Of a stretch of 64,000 bases of DNA, positions 53,276 through 62,806 are shown one piece after another. The stretch covers positions 186,001 through 250,000 of the forward strand of contig NZ_VTOY01000002.1 of NCBI RefSeq assembly GCF_008271295.1. Direction: 5' to 3'. Numbering within the stretch: the stretch's first letter is position 1; the number at the start of each line of letters is the position of its first letter. Under the pieces are notes generated by a model. The model was not told where the DNA came from. It saw only the letters and a program-made list of their open reading frames with translations, and did no database searches. This stretch comes from Pseudoselenomonas ruminis (GTDB lineage: Bacteria; Bacillota; Negativicutes; Selenomonadales; Selenomonadaceae). A program made the position numbers and the translations under genes.

Positions 53276-53824
53276 TCATTTTCCTCCCTGCAAAGCTGCC
53301 ACTTCCTCGACAGCCTGTTTGACTCCCCGCGTCACTGCCCGCGAGGAAATCGTCGCACCGGTCATCGCCTGAATGTCCTCTTTATCCGCAGGGTCCTTCG
53401 TGACCACAAGATGTTCCCTTTCCTTGCCAGCGAACTGCTGCCGGAAGGCGGGCTTCTGAGCATTATCACCGAGACCCGGCGTCTCGTTGTGTTCCAGGAT
53501 ATTGTAATCGATGACCTTGGCGTCCACCGTCACCGCTACCAGCAGCTTGATTTTGCCGCCATACCCCTTCGTCTCACTGGGGACGATATAGGCGGTGATC
53601 CTGCCGTCCTTTTTCGCGGCAAACCAGCCCTCATGACCGCTCACTTCCTCAAAAGACTCCGCCTCGGGGACCAAAGCCTTCATGGATTCCTGCTTCATCA
53701 GCTCCGCCTTCTGCGCCGCCACCGGAGCCGTCACGTAATAGACCGAACCAATGACCACGCCAGAGATAAAGCAGGCCATTGCCAGATTCGAAGCAATCTT
53801 CACAATCGAATGTTCCTCAGCCAT
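53276..53824 (-). CDS. rnfG: Rnf complex subunit RnfG
   Basis: A 182-residue subunit with one N-terminal membrane helix (about 10-30) and an extracytoplasmic FMN-binding domain. The covalent flavin attachment motif is TGATISS (about residue 153). Its ATG overlaps the rnfD stop codon as TGATG, 9 nt after GGAGG; a GTG one codon earlier is possible. Confidence 0.93.
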   Translation of the reverse strand: MAEEHSIVKIASNLAMACFISGVVIGSVYYVTAPVAAQKAELMKQESMKALVPEAESFEEVSGHEGWFAAKKDGRITAYIVPSETKGYGGKIKLLVAVTVDAKVIDYNILEHNETPGLGDNAQKPAFRQQFAGKEREHLVVTKDPADKEDIQAMTGATISSRAVTRGVKQAVEEVAALQGGK

Positions 53825-54807
53825 CACTTGTCACCTCCAGCCCCAAAGATACGCGGTTTGGTAAAGCGGTCAATCAGCGGCGTCAACGCATTCATCAAGA
53901 GAATCGAATAGCAGACCCCCTCTGGATAACCGCCCACAAGACGAATCAACACCGTAATAGCTCCAGCCCCGATGGCAAAGATAACCTGTCCCTTGACGGT
54001 CATCGGAATCGTAACCATATCCGTAGCCATAAAGAACGCCCCCAGCATCAATCCCCCGGCCATCATATGGAAAAGCGGATCCCCGGAAAACAGCCCTGCG
54101 GGACCAAAGACGAAGGTCAATACCCCCACCGTACCAATCATAACTACCGGTACGATCCAATTCACATACCCTTTTCCAATCAGATACAGTCCACCGATAA
54201 GCAGTAATACCGTGCTGGTCTCCCCCAATGAACCATTGCGGGTTCCGATAAACATATTCCAATACAGATTAGCCTGTCCGCCAAACGTCGATAACAGCGC
54301 ATCATACCCCTGCAGCTTGAGGATATTCAGCGGAGTTGCACTGGTCATAGCATCAACACCAGCACGCATATCCTGCATCTTCGTCCAGGTGGTCATCGCC
54401 ACCGGCCAGGAGACCATCAGCGCCGCGCGGCCGATATGGGCCGGGTTGAAAATATTGAACCCCAAACCACCCATGGACTGTTTGGCTACGACAATAGCCA
54501 GTACCGAGCCAATTGCCACCATATACGGCGGCAGGACAGGCGACATCGACATCGCCAATAGCAGGCCCGTTATACAGGCACTGCCATCAAAAGCCGTGAC
54601 CGGCTGATGCATGGCCTTCTGCCAGACGTATTCCGACGCCACGGCAAAGACGACACCTACTACCATATTGACAAGTGCCGGAACGCCAAACCACCAAACG
54701 GCAAACGCCGCCGCTGGGAGCAGCGCTGCATTTACGCGCCACATAATCCCCGAAATCGTCTCGCCATCGCGAATATGCGGGGAACTGGAAATCGTATACT
54801 CACTCAT
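53824..54807 (-). CDS. rnfD: Rnf complex subunit RnfD
   Basis: A 327-residue membrane subunit with about nine hydrophobic segments. The covalent FMN attachment sequence DAMTSATPL lies near residue 156, and GFNIFNPAHIGRAALM is another family mark. Its ATG overlaps the rnfC stop by 4 nt (ATGA). Confidence 0.94.
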   Translation of the reverse strand: MSEYTISSSPHIRDGETISGIMWRVNAALLPAAAFAVWWFGVPALVNMVVGVVFAVASEYVWQKAMHQPVTAFDGSACITGLLLAMSMSPVLPPYMVAIGSVLAIVVAKQSMGGLGFNIFNPAHIGRAALMVSWPVAMTTWTKMQDMRAGVDAMTSATPLNILKLQGYDALLSTFGGQANLYWNMFIGTRNGSLGETSTVLLLIGGLYLIGKGYVNWIVPVVMIGTVGVLTFVFGPAGLFSGDPLFHMMAGGLMLGAFFMATDMVTIPMTVKGQVIFAIGAGAITVLIRLVGGYPEGVCYSILLMNALTPLIDRFTKPRIFGAGGDK

Positions 54808-56159
54808 GCCTTCGCCCCCTCTTTCTTCGCCTGCTCCGCCTTGGCTTTGGCCTTTGCCATCTCAGCGCGCACAAATCCCTTGGCATTGCGGATATACTGC
54901 ACGATATTCCGCTTCGCCGGGCAGATATAGGTGCAGCAGCCACACTCCACGCAATTCATCAGACCATACGAATCACGGCAGGCAGTAAAGTCCTGACGCT
55001 GCGACAAAATCGAAAGCATGCTGGGCACCAGCCCCATCGGGCAGGCTTTGACACAGCGCCCGCAGCGGATACAGTTCATTTCCGGGCCATGTTCCGTAAG
55101 CTTGCGCGTCAATGCCAGAATACCAGACGAGCCCTTCATCACCGGAACTTCCTCGGTAAACTGCGCCATGCCCATCATCGGGCCGCCCGCGAGCAATTTG
55201 TCCGGCTCTTCTTTAAACCCGCCGCAGAACGCGATGGCGTCGCTGTACTTCGTGCCAATGCGCACGCATAGATTCTTCGGCTCAGCAACTGCATCGCCCG
55301 AAACCGTCATAATGCGCTCCGTAAGCGGCAGGCCGCGCACTACGGCGTCATCAATTGCCGCCACAGTCCCGACATTCTGCACCACAGCCCCCACATCCAT
55401 CGGCAGGCCCCCCATGGGAACCTCACGGTCTGCGATAACCTTAATCAGCATTTTCTCCGCGCCCTGCGGATACTTCGTCTTCAGTGCCGCCACCTCAATT
55501 TCCGTGCCCTCGCAGGCCTTTTTCATGGCGGCAGCCGCCTCAGGTTTGTTATCCTCAATGCCGATTACACTGCGTTTGACACCCAGCACCCGGGCAAGAA
55601 TCTGTGCCCCTTCCACAATCTTTGCCGGCATCTCCAGCATCAGCCGGTAATCCGCTGTCAAATACGGCTCACACTCTGCGCCGTTAAGAATCAATATATC
55701 CACTGGTTTCGCCGGTTTAAGCTTGATATGTGCGGGGAACGTCGCTCCCCCCATACCGACAATACCGGCGGACTGGATGGCGGTTAGAATCTCCTCATTC
55801 GTCATCGCCTGCCAATCCCGCGCCAGCGGCAAACCATCAGCCCAGCTGTCCTCGCCATCGTTTTCAATCACGACTGCCTGACAGCTGATGCGCCCCGAAT
55901 GCGGACGCTCCTCAATGCGGATGACCTTACCGGATACCGGGGCATGAATATCCGCATGCATAAAAGCCGGACTCGTGCCAATAAGCTCTCCCCGCTTTAC
56001 GAGATCACCAACCTTCACACATGGCGCACAAGGCGCACCGATATGCTGGCTCATCGGTACGACAACTTCGGCCGGCGCCGGCATCACCTCGATAGGCTTA
56101 TCCTTTGCCAGCTCCTTGCCATCATGCGGATGAATCCCGCCTAGAAAACTCCTGAACAT
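54804..56159 (-). CDS. rnfC: Rnf complex subunit RnfC
   Basis: A 451-residue cytoplasmic subunit that docks NAD(H). It shows the N-terminal GGIHPHDGKELA motif, a flavin/NADH-binding core with GMGGATFPAHIKL (about residue 140), and two C-terminal 4Fe-4S clusters (CIRCGRCVKACPMGL and CVECGCCTYICPAKR). The ATG at 56159 follows GAGGTGA; a TTG two codons upstream is less likely. First rnf gene, 39 nt after the RseC-family gene. Confidence 0.94.
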   Translation of the reverse strand: MFRSFLGGIHPHDGKELAKDKPIEVMPAPAEVVVPMSQHIGAPCAPCVKVGDLVKRGELIGTSPAFMHADIHAPVSGKVIRIEERPHSGRISCQAVVIENDGEDSWADGLPLARDWQAMTNEEILTAIQSAGIVGMGGATFPAHIKLKPAKPVDILILNGAECEPYLTADYRLMLEMPAKIVEGAQILARVLGVKRSVIGIEDNKPEAAAAMKKACEGTEIEVAALKTKYPQGAEKMLIKVIADREVPMGGLPMDVGAVVQNVGTVAAIDDAVVRGLPLTERIMTVSGDAVAEPKNLCVRIGTKYSDAIAFCGGFKEEPDKLLAGGPMMGMAQFTEEVPVMKGSSGILALTRKLTEHGPEMNCIRCGRCVKACPMGLVPSMLSILSQRQDFTACRDSYGLMNCVECGCCTYICPAKRNIVQYIRNAKGFVRAEMAKAKAKAEQAKKEGAKA

Positions 56160-56198
56160 GAACAATCACCTCATAGCTCCCTAAAATATCTGAAACGG

Positions 56199-56615
56199 TC
56201 AATCATCCAAAATCTCTACGATTACCGGTTTCATCCTTTGCTGCTTTGCCACCTGCCGGTCAAATAACCGGATTGTGAATAGCGACAAAACGAAAAAAAA
56301 GCCCGCGCCAGCTTCCGCCCAAAACGGATAGTCCTCCCCAATGCCAATCGCCAGCTGCCAGCCGAGCACGGCTCCCACCGCCGCCGACAACAGCGGCAGT
56401 ACAAACACGACGAAAGCTCCTGTCAGCACATGGGCTTCCTGCATGGCAAACCGCACGCGCTGTCCTGGCTGGGCGCCGATTCGATTGACGGCTTCTACCA
56501 TCACCTGACGGCTTGAGGGACAGGCGCCACAGCCAGAACACTCCGCATGACGCCCCACCTTGATGCTGGCCAGACCATCCTGGACCTTCACGACCAGACC
56601 TTCCTCTTGTTTCAT
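56199..56615 (-). CDS. RseC/MucC-family membrane protein heading the rnf operon
   Basis: A 138-residue RseC-family protein with an N-terminal cytoplasmic domain holding a cysteine cluster (CSGCGACPSS, about residues 25-34), then two membrane helices (about 65-90 and 98-115) and a basic tail. In E. coli RseC works with Rsx (Rnf) in reducing SoxR. Its position just before rnfC, 39 nt away, suggests it serves the Rnf complex here, perhaps in cluster assembly or redox sensing. AGGAGG precedes the ATG by 7 nt. Confidence 0.82.
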   Translation of the reverse strand: MKQEEGLVVKVQDGLASIKVGRHAECSGCGACPSSRQVMVEAVNRIGAQPGQRVRFAMQEAHVLTGAFVVFVLPLLSAAVGAVLGWQLAIGIGEDYPFWAEAGAGFFFVLSLFTIRLFDRQVAKQQRMKPVIVEILDD

Positions 56616-56713
56616 CCAGCCACCTCCTCATTTTTCCTATTGTCTAGATTCGTTTTTTGTTCCAAATTTCCTTGTTTTTTATCATTTGTGAAAGTTTTAT
56701 TTTACACGGACAC

Positions 56714-56740
56714 AAAAAAAGCCTCCCGAAAACGGAAGAC
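56714..56740 (-). terminator. Terminator after the penicillin-binding protein gene
   Basis: On the minus strand GTCTTCCG pairs with CGGGAGGC (two G-U pairs) around TTTT, flanked by A5 and T7. It lies 13 nt after the stop codon. Confidence 0.75.
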
Positions 56741-56752
56741 TTTTTCCTATCA

Positions 56753-58729
56753 CTATTCAGGTTTAAAATACACGACAATGCCGCGGCCTTTATCCACCAG
56801 CGTATTCGGCGGAATGCTCTGCCCGGTCGCAAAACCTGACCCCTCGCTTTCAAAGCTCAGGCCCTTGTCGCTGGCAAGACGCGCCGCCTCACGGAGACTT
56901 TTCCCTGTGAAGTCCGGCATGACAATCATCCCGTCCGGCACAACGCCTTCATAGCCTTTTATCGGTTTCGGCTGCGGCGTCTTGGGCGGGTCCATGCCCG
57001 CAAACGGGTCGCTGGACGGAGCAATCCGCAGATAGCGGAACAATTGCGAGAAAATCCGGCTGGCTACCGGCGCCGCAATCTGACCGCCGTAATAGTTGCC
57101 CTGGCTCGGGTCATCAATCATGACCAAAACCGTCAGCTGCGGATCCTCAACTGGTGCAAAACCACAGAACGAGGCAATATAACGCCCCTCCATATAACCG
57201 GCACCATCCTCACGGATTTTCTGGGCTGTACCCGTCTTACCTGCAATGCGGTAACCCTTGACGCCAGCCTTGGCACCACCGCCACTGGCGACGACCTGCT
57301 CCAAAAGGCCAACGAGCGTCTTATCCGTAGCCGATTCAATCGTACGGCGTACCTCCTGCGGACTGCGCTCCTCATAAACCGAGCCGTCCGCATTGCGGAT
57401 GGACTTGACGATATGCGGCTTCAACAATACACCATCATTGGCAATCGCCGACATCGCCGTCACGAGCTGAAGCGGCGTCACGGCGATACTCTGGCCAATC
57501 GACATCGTAGCAATATCCGAGTCGCGCATCTGCTCGGGGTCGAAGAGAATACCACTCTCCTCAGCCGGCAAATCAATGCCCGTGGCCTCACCGAAGCCAA
57601 ACTTCTTCGCATATTCCGTAATCTTGTCTGCTCCCAGCCGCAGGCCTACCTGCGCAAAACCGGTGTTGAGCGACTGCTTGACGACATCGGTAAACGTGAC
57701 CGTACCAAAGCTCGTACCGCTCCAGTTCTGGATGCGGCGCCCCGACACCATGACATACCCCGGATCGACAAAGACCTGATTCGGCGTAACCACCTGTTCC
57801 TGCAGGGCCGCACCGGCCACCACGGATTTAAAGGTCGAACCCGGCTCATAAATAAACGACACCGCCCGGTTCTTCCAAACCTCTGGCTTGTAGTCCCAGA
57901 ACTTATTCGGGTTATAGGACGGACGCGATGCCATCGCCAAAACCTCACCGGTCTTTGGATTCATGACTACGCAGGTAATGGACTTTGGCCGGTTCTCTGC
58001 CACGGCCCGGTCAAGTTCCTGCTCGACAATGAACTGGATACCACTGTCAATCGTGAGCTCAACCGTCTTGCAGTAATCGCCACGGTAATGGCGGCTGCTG
58101 GAAAAGATCGAATCGAGAATCGGCCGGTCCCGGCGGTCTGTCGTCAGATATTTTTCCCTGATTTCCCCCTTCAGCAGGCTGTCCAGTGCCTGTTCTACCC
58201 CGTCAAGTCCCTTGTCGTCCGTACCGACAAAGCCAAGGACATTGGCCGCTAAAACATCGTTGGGGTAATAGCGCTTTGCCTCATCGCGGAACCCAAGACA
58301 GGTAGAATAGCCCTTCTCCTTGATGAGTGCCCGCACTGCCTCATATTCCGACTGTTCCATGCGTCGCTTGACCCAGACAAAACCGCCGCCCACGGCAATA
58401 TCATCGAGAACGTCCTGCTCCGTTTTCTCAATCAGCGGTGCCAAATCCGCCGCCAAAGCCTGCGGATCATCCACATGATTCGGATCCACGTACAGGGATT
58501 TCGTCATGGTACTAACCGCCAGCTCGCGCCCATTGCGGTCAATGATGGCGCCGCGCGGCGACTGGATGGCATAATCATGGCCTACCTGATTTTTCATACG
58601 CTCCGACAGCTCATTTCCCTGTACCAGCTGCAGCCAGCCATAGCGCAAGACGACTACTCCCAAAATAAAAAGCATAAACATAGCCAATGCGGTAATATGC
58701 TTTTGCGTCTCGTATCGTCTTTTCTTCAT
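56753..58729 (-). CDS. FtsI/SpoVD-type class B penicillin-binding protein with PASTA domain
   Basis: A 658-residue transpeptidase that cross-links peptidoglycan at division or elongation. It has an N-terminal anchor (about 12-32), a dimerisation domain (SPRGAIIDRNGRELA), the transpeptidase domain with catalytic serine in STFK (about residue 295), SLN (about 350) and KTGTA (about 494), and a C-terminal PASTA domain (about 595-658). Such SpoVD-like forms occur in Negativicutes even without sporulation. It follows rlmH but has a terminator between; a second class B protein elsewhere is likely. Confidence 0.92.
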   Translation of the reverse strand: MKKRRYETQKHITALAMFMLFILGVVVLRYGWLQLVQGNELSERMKNQVGHDYAIQSPRGAIIDRNGRELAVSTMTKSLYVDPNHVDDPQALAADLAPLIEKTEQDVLDDIAVGGGFVWVKRRMEQSEYEAVRALIKEKGYSTCLGFRDEAKRYYPNDVLAANVLGFVGTDDKGLDGVEQALDSLLKGEIREKYLTTDRRDRPILDSIFSSSRHYRGDYCKTVELTIDSGIQFIVEQELDRAVAENRPKSITCVVMNPKTGEVLAMASRPSYNPNKFWDYKPEVWKNRAVSFIYEPGSTFKSVVAGAALQEQVVTPNQVFVDPGYVMVSGRRIQNWSGTSFGTVTFTDVVKQSLNTGFAQVGLRLGADKITEYAKKFGFGEATGIDLPAEESGILFDPEQMRDSDIATMSIGQSIAVTPLQLVTAMSAIANDGVLLKPHIVKSIRNADGSVYEERSPQEVRRTIESATDKTLVGLLEQVVASGGGAKAGVKGYRIAGKTGTAQKIREDGAGYMEGRYIASFCGFAPVEDPQLTVLVMIDDPSQGNYYGGQIAAPVASRIFSQLFRYLRIAPSSDPFAGMDPPKTPQPKPIKGYEGVVPDGMIVMPDFTGKSLREAARLASDKGLSFESEGSGFATGQSIPPNTLVDKGRGIVVYFKPE

Positions 58730-58795
58730 TCCTCTATATCACTCCTGTCGTGAAACGACATACTTACCGAAATTATACTCCTTATATCATACCAC

Positions 58796-58822
58796 AAAAA
58801 AACCTCCCCCTAAAGGGGAAGG
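58796..58822 (-). terminator. Terminator after rlmH
   Basis: CCTTCCCC/GGGGGAGG on the minus strand (one G-U pair), loop TTTA-like, followed by T7. Confidence 0.75.
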
Positions 58823-58828
58823 CTTATA

Positions 58829-59308
58829 TTACCAGTGATACTTCTCACCGCGATTGATTTTAAAACAGCGATAAATCTGCTCGACGAGCAACAGCCGCAC
58901 CATCTGATGCGTGAACGTCAGCTGTGAAAAACTCAGCCGCTCATCCGCCGCCGCCCGCACCTCTTTCGAAAGGCCAAAGGCGCCGCCAATCAGGAACGTA
59001 ATATTGCTGCGTCCCTGAATCCCCAGCTGGTCCAGCTTCTCCGCGAGCTTTTCCGACGGCATCTCCTTGCCGAATACGTCGAGCACAAAGAGGAAACTTC
59101 CCGCAGGCACCAGCTTCAAGAGTTTCTCGCCCTCCTTCTGCAGAACCTGTTCTTTCTCTGCCGCCGACGGCTCATCGGGCATCTTTTCCTCGTGGATTTC
59201 CTTTATCTCCACCTGCGCAAAGGGGCGGAGCCGCTTCATGAACTCCGCAATCCCTGCACTCAGATACTTTTCTTTTATTTTGCCTGCACAGACAATCGTA
59301 ATCTTCAT
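58829..59308 (-). CDS. rlmH: 23S rRNA (pseudouridine-1915-N3) methyltransferase RlmH
   Basis: A 159-residue SPOUT-class methyltransferase acting on helix 69 of 23S rRNA. The SAM-binding block FLIGGAFGLSKEV and the C-terminal knot HQMVRLLLVEQIYRCFKI are diagnostic. Its ATG overlaps the htrA stop by one nt (TAATG), so the two are translationally coupled, an order common in Firmicutes. Confidence 0.96.
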   Translation of the reverse strand: MKITIVCAGKIKEKYLSAGIAEFMKRLRPFAQVEIKEIHEEKMPDEPSAAEKEQVLQKEGEKLLKLVPAGSFLFVLDVFGKEMPSEKLAEKLDQLGIQGRSNITFLIGGAFGLSKEVRAAADERLSFSQLTFTHQMVRLLLVEQIYRCFKINRGEKYHW

Positions 59309-60435
59309 TAATTCTTATCCTGCGGCATTTCCTCGAGAACGACATCGACATTCTTCTGCTTGCCGTTGCGGTCAAAGGTTACCTTCACCGTATCGCCGAC
59401 CTTGTGGTCTGCAATCTTAGAACGGAGGTCCTGAACGCTGTTCGTCTCCTGGCCATCGAGTTTCAGGATGATATCGCCGCGCTGCAAGCCAGCTTTGCCA
59501 CTCGGGCCATTGAGCGTCAGCTGGAAGACATAGACGCCCTTGTCGATATTGAGCTGATAGCCATAGCGGGCTGCCGTCTGCGGGTCAAATACCGATACGC
59601 CAAGATACGGACGAGCTACATAACCCTTTTCCATAATCTCGTTGATGACATTCTGTACGGTATTGATAGGAATGGAAAATCCCATGCCTTCAACGCCGTT
59701 GGCTGCTACCTTGGCACTATTGATGCCGATGACCTCGCCATCTGCATTGACCAAAGCACCGCCTGAGTTGCCCGGATTGATAGCCGCATCCGTCTGCAAC
59801 AATTTCACGCGCTTATCGCTGATGTCGAGCGTACGGTTCAGCGCACTGATAACACCGCTCGTCACACTGCCCTGGAACTCCAGGCCCATCGGATTGCCGA
59901 TAGCGATGGCCGGCTCACCAACAACAATCTTGTCCGAATCGCCAAACTTTGCCACCGGCAGATTGCCATCATCCACACGGACAACCGCCAAATCCGTCAT
60001 CTCATCAGCACCAATCAGCTTGCCCTTGAGCGTGCGGCCATCGGCCAGCGAAACAATGAGTTCCTTGGCATTGCTGATAACATGGTTATTCGTCACGATA
60101 TAGCTCTTGCCGCCATCATTCTTGAAGATAACGCCCGAACCAACGCCCTCGGTTTCCACCGGATTGTTGAACCAGTCGCGCGCCACGGCCTTATTCGTGA
60201 TGCCAACCACCGTCGGGCCAACAACCTTAGCCGCACGAACGACCGGCGTGTTGCGTGCATCCGACAGCGTCTGATTACTTGCCGCCTGCTGAACCGCAGC
60301 TGCGCTGGAAGACGAGGAATGGTCCGCCTGTCCTGCCGAACATCCCGAGAACGAAACCACCGACATTGCTACCATCAAAGCAGCAACCAGATTTTTCTTT
60401 TTTTTATTATTCATAGACTTAAAGAACGATTTCAT
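59308..60435 (-). CDS. htrA: HtrA/DegP-like serine protease, membrane-anchored
   Basis: A 375-residue envelope protease and quality-control enzyme. The N-terminus has a lipobox-like SFSGC (about residue 32) and a Ser/Ala-rich linker. The trypsin-like domain has catalytic His in TNNHVI, Asp in TDLAVVRV and Ser in NPGNSGGAL. One PDZ domain (about 270-370) ends the protein. GGAGGG precedes the ATG by 6 nt. Its single PDZ matches the DegS/HtrA type rather than two-PDZ DegP. Confidence 0.93.
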   Translation of the reverse strand: MKSFFKSMNNKKKKNLVAALMVAMSVVSFSGCSAGQADHSSSSSAAAVQQAASNQTLSDARNTPVVRAAKVVGPTVVGITNKAVARDWFNNPVETEGVGSGVIFKNDGGKSYIVTNNHVISNAKELIVSLADGRTLKGKLIGADEMTDLAVVRVDDGNLPVAKFGDSDKIVVGEPAIAIGNPMGLEFQGSVTSGVISALNRTLDISDKRVKLLQTDAAINPGNSGGALVNADGEVIGINSAKVAANGVEGMGFSIPINTVQNVINEIMEKGYVARPYLGVSVFDPQTAARYGYQLNIDKGVYVFQLTLNGPSGKAGLQRGDIILKLDGQETNSVQDLRSKIADHKVGDTVKVTFDRNGKQKNVDVVLEEMPQDKN

Positions 60436-60457
60436 AAAAATCCCTCCAAAGATATAT

Positions 60458-61210
60458 TTACCCTGATACAGCCTCAGTCTGACTCGTCATGATTATCTCC
60501 TGCCGAATCCCCTGCCGCTCAAGAATCGCCTGCACCGTATCCCGTGCCAAATCCGGACGATTATTCTCCTCTGACAAATGCGCGAGGAACACCTTCTGCG
60601 GACGCCGCTTCATCCGGGCAATCGCCCAAGCCGCATCCGAATTGGCCAAATGACCACGATTCGAAAGAATGCGCCGCTTAAGCGGCCATGGATACGAACC
60701 ATTTTTCAGCACCTCGGGGTCATGATTGGCCTCCAACACCAACGTGTCGGCGCCTTCAATCGCCGCCTGGACATTGGCCGTAACAAACCCAAGGTCCGTC
60801 GCCAGCGCCATACACTGCGAACCCTGTATTCGATACCCAACAGGATCAGCCGCATCGTGCGACGTTGAAAAAGGTGTCACTGACAGCCCTGCCAGCTTGA
60901 ATCCCGATTCCACCGGGCAGATGCATTCTGGTGGAAGCTGGGCGCGGCAGCTCATATTCTCAAACGTCGCCCGACGCGAAAAAATTGGCAGGTGATACCA
61001 CTTCGACAGTGTCACAAGCCCCGCGATATGGTCGCGATGCTCATGGGTAATCAGCACGCCATCAAGACTGGCTGCATCGACGCCCTGCGCCAGAAGCGCC
61101 TTCTTGATACGCGTCGCGCTGATGCCTGCATCCAGCAGCAATCGGCACCCATCCATTTCCACATAAACCGCGTTGCCTTTGCTCCCGCTGGCCAACACTG
61201 AAACCTGCAT
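60458..61210 (-). CDS. YycJ/WalJ-like metallo-beta-lactamase-fold hydrolase
   Basis: A 250-residue metal-dependent hydrolase opening with VSVLASGSKGNAVYV and carrying the metal-binding THEHRDH motif (about residue 55), a later STSHDAADPVGY and the C-terminal FLAHLSEENN. This matches the YycJ (WalJ) family found next to htrA in the walRK region of Firmicutes, linked to coordination of cell-wall work with DNA replication. Here walRK are not in view. It lies just before htrA (22 nt). Confidence 0.87.
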   Translation of the reverse strand: MQVSVLASGSKGNAVYVEMDGCRLLLDAGISATRIKKALLAQGVDAASLDGVLITHEHRDHIAGLVTLSKWYHLPIFSRRATFENMSCRAQLPPECICPVESGFKLAGLSVTPFSTSHDAADPVGYRIQGSQCMALATDLGFVTANVQAAIEGADTLVLEANHDPEVLKNGSYPWPLKRRILSNRGHLANSDAAWAIARMKRRPQKVFLAHLSEENNRPDLARDTVQAILERQGIRQEIIMTSQTEAVSG

Positions 61211-61261
61211 ATACCTGCTAACTCCTATCCTAATCTTTGACTCTGAAAACTATCTGCAAAA

Positions 61262-61284
61262 GCCCGGTGCCAAAAGCACCGGGC
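61262..61284 (-). terminator. Terminator after the DUF4869 gene
   Basis: GCCCGGTGC/GCACCGGGC perfect 9-bp stem, loop CAAAA, followed on the minus strand by TTTTGCAG. Confidence 0.7.
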
Positions 61285-61338
61285 ACGAGACCTATTATAC
61301 ACTTTTCCACTCACACTGTCATGCAGACATTGTGTCCA

Positions 61339-61794
61339 TCATACATACTTTATAGCTATTGGCAAAAGTTCACGCATGCTATGTACTACCTCATCTGTAT
61401 TAAGCACATGTATAGCAAACGGCTCCTCACCAAAGTTCATGATATTTCGCAGATTCACCGTTCGTTCTTCATCCGCCGCAATCTTCAACAGCCATTTGGC
61501 GCAATTATTGCCACATGTCGAAACATTAAACACCATATCCGGCATGAACTTCACCAGCATCAAAGTCTTCACACCGCCCGACAAACGCTCCGGCGCAATC
61601 TTTCCCAACACAGGGCTGTCGATAACACCTGACCCCAGCACTTCCGACTTATCAACATCAGCAATCATCTGCTTGGAAAAATCATCGACAATCCAATTAT
61701 CATCATAACTGTTCTTAAAAAATACCGCTGTATTAAATATCGCCTCAGGCATATCACCATAAAAAACATGTAGCAAATCTATCACCATCCCCAT
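61339..61794 (-). CDS. DUF4869 protein
   Basis: A 151-residue protein that matches DUF4869 as I remember it: HVFYGDMPEAIFNTAVFFKN, then SPVLGKIAPERLSGGVKTL and STCGNNCAKWLLKIA. It has no signal peptide or membrane helix. Its start overlaps the end of the P-loop ATPase gene by 13 nt, so the pair should be made together. The function of DUF4869 is unknown; the context with nucleotidyltransferase-HEPN genes suggests a defence or conflict role. Confidence 0.72.
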   Translation of the reverse strand: MGMVIDLLHVFYGDMPEAIFNTAVFFKNSYDDNWIVDDFSKQMIADVDKSEVLGSGVIDSPVLGKIAPERLSGGVKTLMLVKFMPDMVFNVSTCGNNCAKWLLKIAADEERTVNLRNIMNFGEEPFAIHVLNTDEVVHSMRELLPIAIKYV

Positions 61795-62753
61795 CGATTC
61801 ATTAGCGGCTTCATAACAGCCAAAATCTTCATCTTATTTGCCTCATGCAAATACACAGGGTTCAGCTTATTCTTCACATACTGATACAACGTTCCCCTCG
61901 TGCTATCCTGCAAAATCGTTGTAAAAAACTGTTCCCAACTAAAATACTTTTCACTGTCGATATAATCATAGGGGGTGGCTAATATATCCGTCAAATTTTC
62001 CTTAGTAATAAGACCCGATTGCAAAATAAGCCACTCAAACGACTCTGGCAAATAAAGATATATACCATCACGAAGCTTCATAAGCTCCGTGATGCGTTCC
62101 ATCTCAGGACCAAAGGCCGCTCCATCAGCTACCACCAGCACGGGCTCGTGGCAAGCCATAATAGCCGCCGCCACATTTGACTTTCCTCCAGCCGAAGCAC
62201 AGGTAACTCCCTTGTCCGTGCCCACCTCTGAGAAAAACTGATACCCCGCACGCGAATCTTCTGTAAGCAGCTTCTTTATAGGCTTCGGCTGTCCCATTGG
62301 TATGTTCTCATACAGTCTATAGAACTCATGATAAGACGCCTGCAACTTGCCATATTTCCCCGAATTACGAATCCCATATATCTCATCTACGCTATAAGGA
62401 ATGTTTTCTAAACGTTCCCGTGTGACAATAACATAATAGTTAGACGTTTTCTTTATCGCCTCAGCAAACTCCTGTGACAAAACAAAATTATGCCCCTCAT
62501 CGATGAACACAATACTGTTTTCCAGCTCTGCAATATCGCGCTCCCATTTGCGCCCTGACAAAACCACACATTCTTTATCGCATTTTATCGTAATACCGCT
62601 ATCAATACCATTTTCATTGCAGTCACGAATCATCTCCACCAAGGTAGTCTTCCCCGTGGCACTCTGACCGCGAATAACGGTAATATTGCGCCTGATAGTA
62701 AACTTATACTGTAAACGCCGGCTATTTATCACAACATCATAACTGCCACGCAA
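61782..62753 (-). CDS. P-loop ATPase paired with DUF4869 protein
   Basis: A 323-residue protein with Walker A RGQSATGKTT (about residue 28) and a Walker B-like VFIDEGHNF (about 85); no helicase or AAA+ second region of homology is seen. The C-terminal half is helical and of unknown fold. It starts with TTG closely after GAGGTGA. A degenerate 54-bp copy of its codons for IPYSVDEIYGIR-SGKYG lies upstream at 63848-63901, showing rearrangement. Function unknown; coupling to DUF4869 suggests a two-gene system. Confidence 0.6.
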   Translation of the reverse strand: MRGSYDVVINSRRLQYKFTIRRNITVIRGQSATGKTTLVEMIRDCNENGIDSGITIKCDKECVVLSGRKWERDIAELENSIVFIDEGHNFVLSQEFAEAIKKTSNYYVIVTRERLENIPYSVDEIYGIRNSGKYGKLQASYHEFYRLYENIPMGQPKPIKKLLTEDSRAGYQFFSEVGTDKGVTCASAGGKSNVAAAIMACHEPVLVVADGAAFGPEMERITELMKLRDGIYLYLPESFEWLILQSGLITKENLTDILATPYDYIDSEKYFSWEQFFTTILQDSTRGTLYQYVKNKLNPVYLHEANKMKILAVMKPLMNRWGW

Positions 62754-62806
62754 ATTCTCACCTCATTTAGACTGATTCGACACAATCTTTCACTCGATTA
62801 ACACGC

